Of a stretch of 64,000 bases of DNA, positions 26,665-37,043 are shown piece by piece. This DNA comes from Neoscytalidium dimidiatum. Lineage: Eukaryota; Ascomycota; Dothideomycetes; Botryosphaeriales; Botryosphaeriaceae. The position numbers were made by a program, and so were the translations under genes. How positions within the stretch are numbered: position 1 is the first letter of the stretch; each line of letters starts with the position of its first letter. The notes beneath the pieces are model-generated. The model saw nothing but the letters and a program-made list of their open reading frames with translations. It was not told the DNA's origin and did not search any database. The stretch lies in the NCBI GenBank assembly GCA_037367355.1, contig CM074704.1, positions 2,294,001-2,358,000 on the forward strand, in the 5' to 3' direction.

Positions 26665-28855
26665 ATGCCACCTGTGACCACTGTATGGAATCGAAAGCAA
26701 CCGTGCAGCGGCTGCAGGACGCGGAAAAAACGATGTGACGTATGTTCGCGCCCATTTCCTTAACAGGCCAGACTACTAGCCGCCCTTCGATGTCATCTCA
26801 TTTCGGTTGCTCTGTCCCTGTACCGAGCCGCTTCAGCCCAGCGGAATACTAACGCTGTGATCTTTTCTCCACAAGGCTACACATCCATCCTGCTCCAATT
26901 GTCGAAAGTGGGGCATATTTTGTGACTATACCAATCGCACTCAGTCCCCCAGAAGAGGTCCTGCGGTTGCTTTGAGTAATGGACATAACGAAAGCTTCCC
27001 GTTCACCGACTCCCTGAATTGGGATGACCTGCTGCCAACCAGCTTTTCAGCAATCGACAACCTTCCTGCCTCAGGTTCTGTTCCGATTTCCAACCCTGCA
27101 TGGCCGGCAAGCTCAGGTCAGGGCCAGATTGATGTCCCGCCGCCAGATTTCTTTCAAGGGCTGGATACAGACGCCTCAGTGGATGCAATCCCTTCAATCT
27201 CCCTCGTGACTCCTGGATCATCAACTACCAACTCTACTGATCTGCATCCGTTTGATATTCTGGGAGGGGTCGACAATGCAGGCCAAGTACAGGCTTCGGT
27301 CGCGGATGCTGCGGCCAACGGCAATCAAGCAGTACAATCTCTCCAGCAAAATAACGCAGGCAATATCACAGACGACGTAGATGACATATTTCCACCAGAT
27401 ACTCTGTTGATGGAGCTATTGAACATCTATTTTGACCAGCACCATGTATTCCTCCCATTTTTGCACAAAGCACGATTTATGACTTGCGCCACGAACTTCA
27501 GCCGGAACAGTCCAGACCGCGAATTTGCTGCTCTTATTTATGGCATTATTGCGATTGCCTCCGCAACCCATGACGATCGTACCGTACGCTCGCATCAGTC
27601 ACTGTGGTTTGAGAGAGCAAAGCGACTTTGCGAGGATGTGAAGGAAAAGAAATATCCGTCCCTGCAAGGGATTCAAGCAAGCCTTTGCATCTGTGCTCTC
27701 GCTTGGACGACAGGAAATTATCCTCTTTCCTGGCTCTACATTGGGACAGCCTGGCGACAAGCAGTGACACTCGGCTTGAATCGATTAGATGGCGAACAAA
27801 ATACACTTCGTCAGGATGATGAACCAAACTGTGCCCTCGATGTAGAGGAGCGGAGGAGAACCATATGGACGCTACTCATGCTGGATCGGGGATGGGCCTT
27901 TCCAGCCGGTTGGCCCCATGCTATAGACGACCGGCAGTTCATGGTTAACTTTCCGGTCCCAGACAGTGTGTTCCAGGAAGCTAATGAGGAGGTATGGACT
28001 GCATTTATCGCGTCTTTTGTTCTTCCCTATTAACACCAAATTCAGACACCTTCACTGAAGAGTACGATTTCATTCAGTCGCAACCTACGAAAAATAATCA
28101 TGACAAAGCCCGGTGATGGCGGATGCAGTCTTTATCAGGCCATATTGAAAGCATATCTTTTGTTGGGTCGCGCTACAGAACATATCCACTCACTCGACGC
28201 CTTCTCAGATCCGGAAGAGCATGTCCAAGAATTTCAGCAGCTTGATACTGAACTCAGCCGGTTCATATTAAGCCTCCCCAGGGCCTTAACGGAGCTACGG
28301 TCATCTTCCATAGATGACGCACCACTGATTATCTGGCTGAACGCAATCCTCAGCACAATCACCATTTTACTCCATCACCGACCCGAGACATCCGAAGTGC
28401 ATTTGCACAATTCCCCGTCAACAGATGGAACGCCATCCTCTCCGTCAGATCGCGACACTAGCTTCGAGTACTGCGTGACGGCAGCCCGCAAGATGACTCG
28501 CCTAGTCCAAGAGGCTACTAAGATCTCAATCGCTGCGCTGATCAACCCTAACGCCGCTGCCTCATTCTACTGTTGCGGCAGGATTCTGATAATGGATTAC
28601 CACAAAAGGAAGAGTGAGGCATCTAAGACGGGTATTGAAATACTTCTGCTGCTGTTCGAGCGCATCGGAGAGGTCTACCCGGCTTTGGGGACCAAATATA
28701 CGAACGCGATACAGTTCAACCTCCGGCAACCTTCTGAGACCGTCCACAATATGTGCAAAAACGGTGCTAGAGGCATGTTGGCGAAGTGCGGCGATTGGTC
28801 CCAGATGAATCCACGAATCACATTCGATAACCTTGTAGCAATTTTCGGACGATGA
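26665..28855 (+). CDS. Zn2Cys6 transcription factor with fungal-specific TF domain
   Basis: Nuclear DNA-binding regulator; its target pathway is unknown. Exons 26665-26739, 26876-27991 and 28046-28855 give 666 aa. The first exon (25 codons) and second exon together build the binuclear zinc cluster: Cys14, 17, 24, 31, 34 and 41 (CSGCRTRKKRCD joined to ATHPSCSNCRKWGIFC), exact C-x2-C-x6-C-x6-C-x2-C-x6-C spacing. A low-complexity middle follows. The fungal-specific TF domain starts near residue 165: DTLLMELLNIYFDQHHVFLPFLHKARF, the GIQASLCICALAW region, and the ERRRTIWTLLMLDRGWAFPAGWP motif. It continues into exon 3. The donor gac/GTATGT and branch point TACTAAC support the exon 1 junction. It sits tail to tail with an SDR gene 113 bp away, but nothing proves it controls that gene. 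Confidence 0.92.
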
Positions 28856-28968
28856 GCCACATAAAGGATTAGAAATCACTGGGGAAAAAAAAGATATGAC
28901 AACCTCTCGTTCACAAAACGCGATTGCAACGTAATCGTCCGTAGTATAAATACGAATTCCCACAGACC

Positions 28969-29763
28969 TTACATTAACAACACACCACCATCACACGATA
29001 TCCTCGTCCCCGTCACGAAATAATCCTTCATTAAATACAAATACGCTTCCGCCACATCCTCCGGCTGCCCGAACCTGCCCACAGTAGTCCTCTCCACATA
29101 CCTCCTCTTCAACGCCTCCTTTCCGTCCTCCCCCCATTGATCCCATCTCGAAGTTTCAATGGCACCCGGCGCCACAAGATTCACCCTCAACGGCGCCAAA
29201 TCGACCGACAAACCACGCGCCAACCCCAACAACGCGTTCCCATAACCCGCGTGCACCGCCCACCCGGGCGGCGGCCGCTCCGCGATGACGCCGCCGGTCA
29301 GCGTGAACGACGACTTGTACGACGGATTCGCGTAGGACGCGAGCAGCTTGGCCAAGATGAGCGGCCCGACGAAGCGCACGACGCCGGCCGCCTGCACGAA
29401 GCCGACGCTGTAGTCGCGCGGCGCGACCGGGTCGATCGCGTCGCCCGCGCACCACACCGTGTGGTCGATCTTGCCGCTGCCGTTGCCCGCGACCGTGCTA
29501 TCGAGCAGCGCCTTGAGGTTCGCCTCGAGCGTGGACGCGTCGGCCAGGTCCGCCGCATACCCCGTGATGCGGCCCATGGCCGCCGCGGCTGGGTGCGCGC
29601 CGCGCAGGGTCTCGAGCGCGGTGGAGAGGCGCGACGCGTTCGAGCCGGAGATGGTGACGTGCGAGGCGGAGGAGGCGAGCGCGAGGGAGGCTACGGCTAG
29701 GCCGATGCCCGTGTTGCCGCCCAGGATGAGGATGGTTTGGTTGGAGAGCTTGGAGGTGGACAT
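28969..29763 (-). CDS. Short-chain dehydrogenase/reductase-like protein, atypical active site
   Basis: Rossmann-fold protein of the SDR superfamily, 264 aa in a single exon from ATG 29763. The cofactor motif GGNTGIG is at residues 15-21, and the C-terminal part (RVNLVAPGAIET, GRFGQPEDVAEAYLYLM, ISCDGGVLL) is typical of classical SDRs. The expected YxxxK catalytic pair is degenerate: Tyr174 is present in HAGYGNALLG, but residue 178 is Leu instead of Lys. It may bind NAD(P)H without normal catalysis or use another residue. Substrate unknown. The coding sequence is very GC-rich, unlike its flanks. An in-frame upstream ATG at 29922 exists, but the sequence before 29763 does not look like SDR. It is convergent with the Zn2Cys6 gene. 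Confidence 0.88.
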   Translation of the reverse strand: MSTSKLSNQTILILGGNTGIGLAVASLALASSASHVTISGSNASRLSTALETLRGAHPAAAAMGRITGYAADLADASTLEANLKALLDSTVAGNGSGKIDHTVWCAGDAIDPVAPRDYSVGFVQAAGVVRFVGPLILAKLLASYANPSYKSSFTLTGGVIAERPPPGWAVHAGYGNALLGLARGLSVDLAPLRVNLVAPGAIETSRWDQWGEDGKEALKRRYVERTTVGRFGQPEDVAEAYLYLMKDYFVTGTRISCDGGVLLM

Positions 29764-30555
29764 TTTTCTTGGTTTGCTTTTCGTACCTCGTGCTGGTGGT
29801 GGAGATGGGATGGATATGATGATTTGAAGTTTCTGGGTCCTGAGAGATTGCTCAGTGAAGAAGGGGATGTGCATGTGTCTCTGCTTCCTCTGACCAGTGG
29901 CCTTCGTGCGTCTTATATACATACTATCCTTACTCTACAGTTCGCCTTGTCGCCGCCTTTCGTCCGCATGTCGCCGCCAAATTCGGAGATAACAGCAATG
30001 ACTATTGAAGTCGGTCTCCCAAAGAGGTGTTCATGCGGCGCTGAGAGGCTGATGCTCGAGTAGCGGCGCCGACGAGACATGCACGAGCGGCCCGCCGATT
30101 TCCTGATTGGGTTTAGCGTCGCCGACAACTGTCGGCGAGCGGGCGGCGGCGCAGCGGGGAGGACTATTGCGGTGCAGATGACGGAGAGCGTTTGGAAGGT
30201 TCTGACAGAAGCATACTCTTCCAGTTTGGGTTTAGGGCTGGTTGGTAAGTACCGCGTTTAAACTATCTCTTCTCAAGGACGCAATACGGGAAGAATTCTA
30301 GTGCTCTCGATGGTATATTCTCATTTATGCCGACCGTTGAACCGAATCCAAACTCTTAAAGTAGCCTGACATTTAGATAGCACTCATACTAGCCCCCCTA
30401 TACATAGCGAAGATGGGAAGATGTCCACCGCCAGTGAAAACATTTGACGTATCCCGTAATTACTCCACCACAATCCGCCAACAAGGAAGGAACATCGTTT
30501 CACAACACCCTCCACAGCACTTTTCAGGACCTAAACCGCCACTAAATTCCCTCGT
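29764..30555. other. Intergenic region between SDR promoter and kinase-ankyrin 3' end
   Basis: 792 bp. It holds the upstream region of the SDR gene and the 3' flank of the second kinase-ankyrin gene. No gene or RNA was recognised. Confidence 0.4.
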
Positions 30556-33500
30556 TCACCTTCTGCGCCCACCACCCCTCACCCTCTCCCCATCAACCAC
30601 CTCCTTCAACAACCCCGCCGCCGCCCTCCCCTCCTCCTTCCCCCTCGCCCTTTCCACCAACCTCTTTACCACCTTCACATCCGCACCCGCCTCTACCAAC
30701 GCCTTCGCCACGTCCTTGTGCCCCCTCCACACCGCCCTAAACAACGGCGTATATCCTCCTCGATCCGCCCTCTCCAACCGCGCCCCCTTCTCCACCAGCA
30801 CCCGCACGACCTCCAGATGCCCGCGCCCCGCCGCCTTCGCCAGCGCCGTGTCGCCCTTGCGGGCCTGCGCGTCGATCCTGACGCTGCCGTGCTCGAGCAG
30901 CGCGGCGACGGCGTCGGCGCGCCCGAGCTGCGCGCCCAGCACGAGCGGGGTGGCGTCTTTCTGGGGGCCGGACTTCGCCTCGGCGTCCGCGCCCTTGCGC
31001 AGAAGCAGCCGCACAACGTCCGCCGCGTTCGCGGAGACGGCGCACGCGAGGGGGGAGTGGTCGCCGTCGTTGCGGTGCTCGAGCGCGGCGCCGAGGCCGA
31101 GCAGCGCTTCGGCGAGCGCGACGTCGGCGTCTGCGCATGCCAGCATGAGCTGCGTGAGGCCGCGGAACCTGTTGTCGTCGTCGGCGGCGGGGCCGTCCGG
31201 GTAGGCGTCGATGTTGAAGGCTGGGCGGCCGTTCATGTAGCGGGCCGTCTCCAGGTGGTGGGAGCGAGCGGCCAGGGTGATCGGGAAGTATCCGCTCTCG
31301 TTCGCGGCCGTCGGCGAGGCGCCTCGCTCGAGCAGCTCCTCGACGACGTCGCGCGATCCGTGCTCGGCGGCGATGTGGAGAAGCGTGTTTCCATGGGAGT
31401 GTTTTGCTCTCAAAGCATCCTCTTTCCACTGGAGAAAGAAGCATACGATGGTCCTGTGATTTTGAGCGCAGGCTGTCATTATGGGTATTGCTCCATCGAC
31501 GTTGGCAATGTTCATGGCGCTCACGTCACGGAAGTAGAGGAGCCGCATCATTTTGTCGCGCTTGTCGTTCTTGGAGTGGAGAGTGGTATGCAGTGCAGTA
31601 TTGCCGTCAATGTCCCTTTCTTTCGTTGGGCATTCTGCCTGCTGCAGGAGAACTTTCAGGATGGCTTCATTGCCTGATAAAGCAGCTAAGTGCAGCGGTG
31701 TTTGTTTTCGGTTAGCCGTCCTGCTGAATAATGCGTAGGGAGCCTTCCTTGATAGGATATGCACGAAAGCCAGGTTACCTGCTGTCACAGCTCTGTGGAG
31801 CAGTGTAGAGCCGTCATTGAACACGATAGGTATTTGATCCAGAATCAACTCCAATATGACAGGGTTCTGTGTGACCTCTACCATCGTGGTGACGGTATGT
31901 AGTTGTTTATTGGCCAGTAATATATTTGCTCCAGCGGAGATCAGTGGTCGGATGATCTGAGCGTGACTGTGCTTCACTGCCAGTAAAATGGGCGAGTTGC
32001 CATCCTGATCAACCGCATTGACGTCAAGTCCTACCATGAGAAGCAAATGAATGATATCCTTATTTCCCAAACGTGCGGCTTCGTGCAGTGGCGTGGATCC
32101 AGAAAAGTCGATTTCATTGCAATCGATAAATCGATCCAGGAGGCCTTCTACGACGCGTACGTCATCCGTGAGTACGGCCGCGTGTGCAATGGTTTTTCCC
32201 GTGTCACTCTCCTTGATTGACGGGTCAGCTCCATGGCTGATAAGCGTATCGACGATAGACAGGTAACCATGAAGAACAGCAACGTATAGGGCAGAACGTT
32301 CGGACGGACCGTAGTCTTCGCGGAAGTTCGGATAGGCTCCTAAATTCAGGAGCACAGAGACAACATCCGCATGGCCGCGCAGAATGGCCCGATGCATTGC
32401 AGCTCCTGTATCAACGGCTAAGTCTCGTTCGTAATAGGCGGTGACGAGTGCGAACACTACTTCCCCATGTCCTTTATCAAGTGCGATCTCAAGAGCGCTG
32501 GCGCGTTTGAGTTGTCCGTCCTCTATGAACTCTCCAATGATAGAGGGATCGAGGTCTTGTTGCAGCAATGCTTCGACCATGGATGGGTCGCGGTGGGCAG
32601 CAGCTCGCATCAACGCAGTGTGACCCGCCGTGTCTTTGTAGTCCAGTTTTGGGGTAATTGGGGCCAGGAGTTCGACGAGTGATACGTCACCCTCATGAGC
32701 AGCTCTGCAGAGAGTCGGAGCACGGACTTGAAGATCACGTACATTGACATCTCTCTCTTCCAGGATCTGTAGGGTGGCGTCTGTTTGCAAACGAAGAACG
32801 TCGTCAAAATTCTCGGGGCATCTAGGAACCTTTTCGGCATTTGGAGGTGATGAAACATCATCGCTACTGACGATGGATGATGCATGGTCCCCGGGACCGT
32901 TATTTGAGCGTTCGATAACATGAGAGGGTGAGAGGCGGAATGCTAGCGCGCCACCATTTTCCTCTCTACACTTGAAGCACAAATATCTCTCTTCAAGCTC
33001 GGAAATGATATGCAAGACCTCTGCTGCTCTTGGCCTTTCCACCCGGTCCGGACTAAGCATTCGGGTTGTTAGTTCTAGTATCCTCGAATCAGCCGTGGGA
33101 ATTCCTGGTTGCCGCAGCCTGTCAAACCAGGACATTAGGGCTGTATAGTTCCGAGCGAATTTTTCCTCACGAGTACCCGTTTCTCGAAGATGTTGAGGTA
33201 AAGAGCTTGCTGAAAAGCCACGCAAACAAGTAGCCATCTGCAGGAAAACGCAGCCAAGGCTGTAAATATCTGATGAGGAGTTTGGACGCTGCCAGAGACG
33301 TGAGCAATCAACCCTACATCCAGGAAGTAGCACTCACATCACTCATGAGAACTTCCGGTGCGGCATATCGAGCGGTGAAAGGTCCGAATCCTTCCGTCGT
33401 GCTCCCATCCAAGTCTTTCCAATCATGAGCTGTTCCGAAATCCGTCAGGAAAACATTGCTCTTGTGTACAAGAATATTAGACGGTTTGATATCTTTGTGT

Positions 33501-34288
33501 CGAACTTGTGAAGAGTGTAGATAGAACACAGCGGAGGCTAGGCAGCCAAAAAACTGTCGAATACTACGTGGGTCTGGACTATTTGCCAGCCAGTCCGAAA
33601 GGTCGCAATCGGCGACAGGAAGCATAATCAACGCGACATACCCAGGATCTGTGTAGCTTCCAATGTACTTGACGAGATGGTGGTGACTGAGTCGCTTTAA
33701 AGTGTTCAATTCATCTTCGAAATTCCGCATCTGCTGGAGGCTCCTGCGAAATGTGGGTGTTCTCCTCATTCTCTTTCGTGCGTACACTTCCATGTTCAGC
33801 CTGCCCCACACAGAATCAACTATTCCAGACGCGCCACTTCCAAGCTCCTTGACAGGAATGAAATGAGCATCGGCATCGACCTCGAAGTGAACATGTTGTT
33901 TGTCCGGTGTCTGAACATCTTTGGCGCCTGGAGAAAGAACTAGCCCTTGGTACTTGAGGAACTTGCGCCTGTCGCTGGGAGACCGGAGGCCCCAGGGTAT
34001 TGTCCCATCCGTGTAGGGAAGTGAGTAATCTGAATTGTCGGTGAAGTAGCTGAGGGACTGCCGTAAGCCAATCAAGTACATAAGGGCATAAGTCCGTGGC
34101 CTTCGACTCCATATCTCATTGCCGTGCACTTCCAAAAGATTTGAAAGCTTTACGAAGGTCTCATCTTCCACCGGCTCGATACTTGCTAGCTCTACTCCTT
34201 CTTCGAAGGATGGTAGTAGTCTACGCAAGTTTTCTTCAAGGATTTCGTCTGAAATCGCTCTCTGAATATCGTTGCCTGCCGACTCCAT
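30556..34288 (-). CDS. Protein kinase-ankyrin repeat fusion (paralogue 2)
   Basis: Second member of the pair also found at 12461-15606. Exons 34288-33338 and 33288-30556 give 1227 aa. Residues 1-145 carry the same uncharacterised N-terminal region (RPRTY, LPYTDGTIP, KYQGLVLS). The kinase spans about 146-410: Gly loop GSGASG (150-155), K172, E193, HKDIKPSN (D266, N271), DFG 283-285, and APE around 310-311. Core residues are intact. A long ankyrin array fills residues about 490-1220 with consensus units such as GHTALMRAAAHRDPSMVEALL. The single intron is phase 0 and at the same alignment position as in paralogue 1 (before NSSSDI). The last about 200 residues use much more GC-rich codons than the rest. 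Activity is plausible; substrates and role are unknown. Confidence 0.9.
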
Positions 34289-35190
34289 TCAGATCAGGAA
34301 TCCCGGGTACGATGTCGGAAATCGGTAGCTACAAAAGACCGGAAACCGCACCGCTAATAGCAGCTGAAGCTTCAGTGTAGCCTTATTAATATCCTCAAGG
34401 CCGACAGTCTGAGTGGATCAACAAGCTTGCTAACGCAACATTGTCAAAAGTGTCCCGCTCGCTTCTGACGTGTGGCTCCTCACCTAACAGACTGAGATGT
34501 TCAAGCGCGGAAGCGAACTAAGTTATTTTAGTAACTTTATGGAGTTTCTCTAAGTGTTCGAAGCCGAAGAAGTAAGGTCAGTAGAGTGTTCTAGGTAGGG
34601 CCGGTGAGGTTGAGCTCAGGCTAAGGTTGAGGCTGAGGCTGAGGGCTGGCCTGGGCCTGGGCCTGCGCATTTGGGGGCCGCATCCAGGTTACCCCTCCCT
34701 CGCGTAATGCGTACGCCTTACTCAGCACTTCGCATGGCACAAGAGTTATATATAGGCGCTTTCCATCTGCTTTGGCGTGTTTCCCGGCTGTCAAGAACTA
34801 TTAGCATACTTTAGGCGCGACATATACGCCGGTATTTATCACGACACTTGGCAGCGTCCTTAACCTACCCGTTAATTAGCTTTACAGTGAAATTTACTGC
34901 AGAACTGACAGCGTCTGCACATAACACAACCTGCGTAGGTATCTTCGAACACATGCCGGCAACGGCCTCTGATCCAAGTGATGTAACCCTTTTCTGTCAT
35001 CCGCCGTGCCTAAAGCTCGAACTGGCTGAAAGTCCGCGCTAGGCATCAATGTAAAGTTAAGGGAGTGAACGGGAGTGTCGAAAACAAAAATTGACTATAC
35101 AAACAGAAACTATCAATTCAACGCAGACCAGCCCACGTACCAATACGCCGAGTATCCGTTACATTTTACTCATCCCCTAATTAACGTGAT
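34289..35190. other. Intergenic region with short direct repeats
   Basis: About 900 bp between two minus-strand genes: the promoter of kinase-ankyrin 2 and the 3' flank of the PDI gene. It contains a short GAGGCT/GGGCCT repeat (34625-34666) and a tatatata motif near 34748. No ORF of interest. Confidence 0.45.
34625..34666. repeat. Short imperfect hexanucleotide repeat (GAGGCT then CTGGGC)
   Basis: Consecutive gaggct units pass into ctgggc units. It is purely intergenic with no associated gene; microsatellite-like. Confidence 0.6.
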
Positions 35191-36715
35191 TTACAGCTCT
35201 CCATGTTCTGGGGAGGTCTTCTCTTCGACTACTTCCTCGACCTCGATCTTTATGGGCTGCTGCTCCTGGTCCTCCTTAATCTCTTCTCTGGCTTCGACAA
35301 CGATGCTGTCGGTCAGTTTCTCCTTCTTGCCCTCACCCAACTTGACGGAATCGATCCAGTCCTCGACTTCCTTCTGAGAGAAGTTGCTACCGGTATAGTG
35401 CTTCCACCAGCCCTTCTTTGCGTTGGTGACGATCAACTCAATATCCTCCTCTTTCAAACCTAGCTCCTTGCGAAGCTTGACTGAGCCCTCATTGTCGCGA
35501 GGCACGGTAAAGACAGGGAAGAGACGGTGTCCGCCACGGGTGTGCTTCTTGACCACCTCAGCCAGAGATGCAAGGGCAGCCTGAGCGTGTTCGGGAAGCG
35601 GCTCGGTGGCATCAGTCTTAGAGGGGAGAAGGGCCAAAATGCAGTTGTGGGACTTGGTCGAAAGACACTCTTTCTGAAGCTCAGGCTCGTCTACGAGCAT
35701 CTTGAGAAGAGGCGGAGCGTCTGTGACATCGATGGGCACATCCGAGTCGGGGGAGGCCTTTTCCTCGCTCGTTTCGGCCTTGTCCTTCTTAGTCTCCTTC
35801 GTTGTGTCTTTCTCGCCTTTCTTGTCCGACTGGACCTTGCCATCGCTAGGCGCTGGGTCAGGGTTGGGCACTGCGACCTGAGAGAGGAACTCGACCAGAG
35901 GCTCCTTCTTCAGCTCGCCGGAGTAGACAATACCCTCTTTCTCACCGCCAGGAAGTAAAATTACAGTGGGGAACTTGTCAACGCCGAAAAGCTCCACCGC
36001 TTTCTTCTCCTTGCTCCGCACTTGAGCGACCTGGATGTTTCCTAGGAAATCAATGGCCAAGGCACGCAGAAGCGCGCTCGTGGTGCCCTTATCGGTAAAC
36101 AAGATGGCCTTCGCGGTGTCATTGCTCTCCTTCAGGAAATCGTCGATCTCCTTGTCGGTCACACGCTTCACATGGTTGGGGATCTTCTCCACGACGGCGT
36201 CCACGATGGCCTTCGCGCTGCGGGGACCCTGATAGTCCTCGACTACGGGACGACCTGGCTTCTTGCCTGGGCGAACGATTTTAAGAGTGGGGAAGCCCTG
36301 GACACCCATCTGGCCGCAAAGAGGCTTGTTGGCATCGTCATCGCAGTTCACGGCAGCGACTTTGGCGAGGCCAGCCAGATTCTTGGCTGCCTTCTCGTAG
36401 GCAGGCTTCAGGTTTTGGCAATGACCGCACCAAGGTGCGTAGAACCTGGTGGATGGGGTTAGAGGGAGCTGGGGCCAGGTAGCGACACGACTCGGCGGGC
36501 TACTTACTCGACAATCTGGCGCGCTGTCAGTGCGATGTTCACGGTCCGAGGCAGATGCAACTTACAGAAGTGTGGTTGGACTTCGCGATCAGGTTGTCGT
36601 AGTCCTTAGCATCGACCTGCAGGACTGGGGAGCTCTTCGAGTACATGCCGGCAAGAGCTGGCGAGGAACAGAAAAAGGCGACCGCAGCGGCGGCCAATGC
36701 CTTGTGGGACACCAT
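35191..36715 (-). CDS. ER protein disulfide isomerase (thioredoxin-domain, PDIA6/Mpd1-like)
   Basis: Oxidoreductase of the ER lumen that forms or rearranges disulfides in secretory proteins. Exons 36715-36566, 36515-36508 (only 8 nt) and 36445-35191 give 470 aa. The signal peptide is MVSHKALAAAAVAFFCSSPALA. The single thioredoxin active site is CGHC at residues 59-62 within IVEFYAPWCGHC. The microexon supplies IVE, without which the domain is out of frame. A second, redox-inactive thioredoxin-like domain follows (about 165-270), then a charged Lys/Glu linker and a third region before an acidic tail. The C-terminus is HGEL, a variant of the HDEL/KDEL retrieval signal. It is divergent from vta1 across 328 bp. 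Confidence 0.93.
36508..36515 (-). other. 8-nt microexon of the PDI gene
   Basis: Sequence attgtcga on the minus strand, preceded by ccag and followed by a GTAAGT donor. The flanking introns are 50 nt (36516-36565) and 62 nt (36446-36507). It codes Ile-Val and the first two bases of Glu, giving SNHTSIVEFYAPWCGHC, the expected thioredoxin beta-strand. Using the upstream acceptor cactgacag instead shifts the frame. Confidence 0.85.
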
Positions 36716-37043
36716 GGCGGGCGAGAAGCTGCAGATAGCACGGGAGAACTGAGCGCGAGGGAGCTCGTGAGGAGCAGTTGGGATGCGGGCGCGCGGGCAG
36801 CAATATAGCTCGGGATCAGCTGTTCTGCAAGCTGGCCTCAGTGACGCCAATCAGTTCGCGGGGGTTCCAGAAGGCGCAGCGGCGCGCATCTCCCGCAATG
36901 GCCAGAGCTCCAGCTCCAGCTCCAACCGAAGGCGGCAGGGCGGTCAGTCAGTGTCAGCCGCAGCACAACGTCAGCGTCAGGCACCACCTCGCACCCCACT
37001 CCACGCCTTCCCCACTGTCGCTGCGAGAGATCCCTCCATCGCC
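36716..37043. promoter_or_regulatory. Divergent promoter region of PDI and vta1
   Basis: 328 bp between divergent starts, shared by an ER folding gene and an ESCRT cofactor. No certain unfolded-protein-response element was recognised by eye. Confidence 0.5.

Noticed and set aside
29137..29700. 187-codon plus-strand frame opposite the SDR gene
   Set aside because: Arg/Gly-rich antisense frame caused by the GC-rich coding strand; no domain.
26665..29763. Regulator-SDR pair as a small biosynthetic cluster
   Set aside because: Only two candidate genes, no backbone enzyme or transporter next to them; adjacency alone is not enough.
30413..31677. Long plus-strand frames over the end of the kinase-ankyrin 2 gene
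   Set aside because: GC-rich antisense shadows of the ankyrin repeats.
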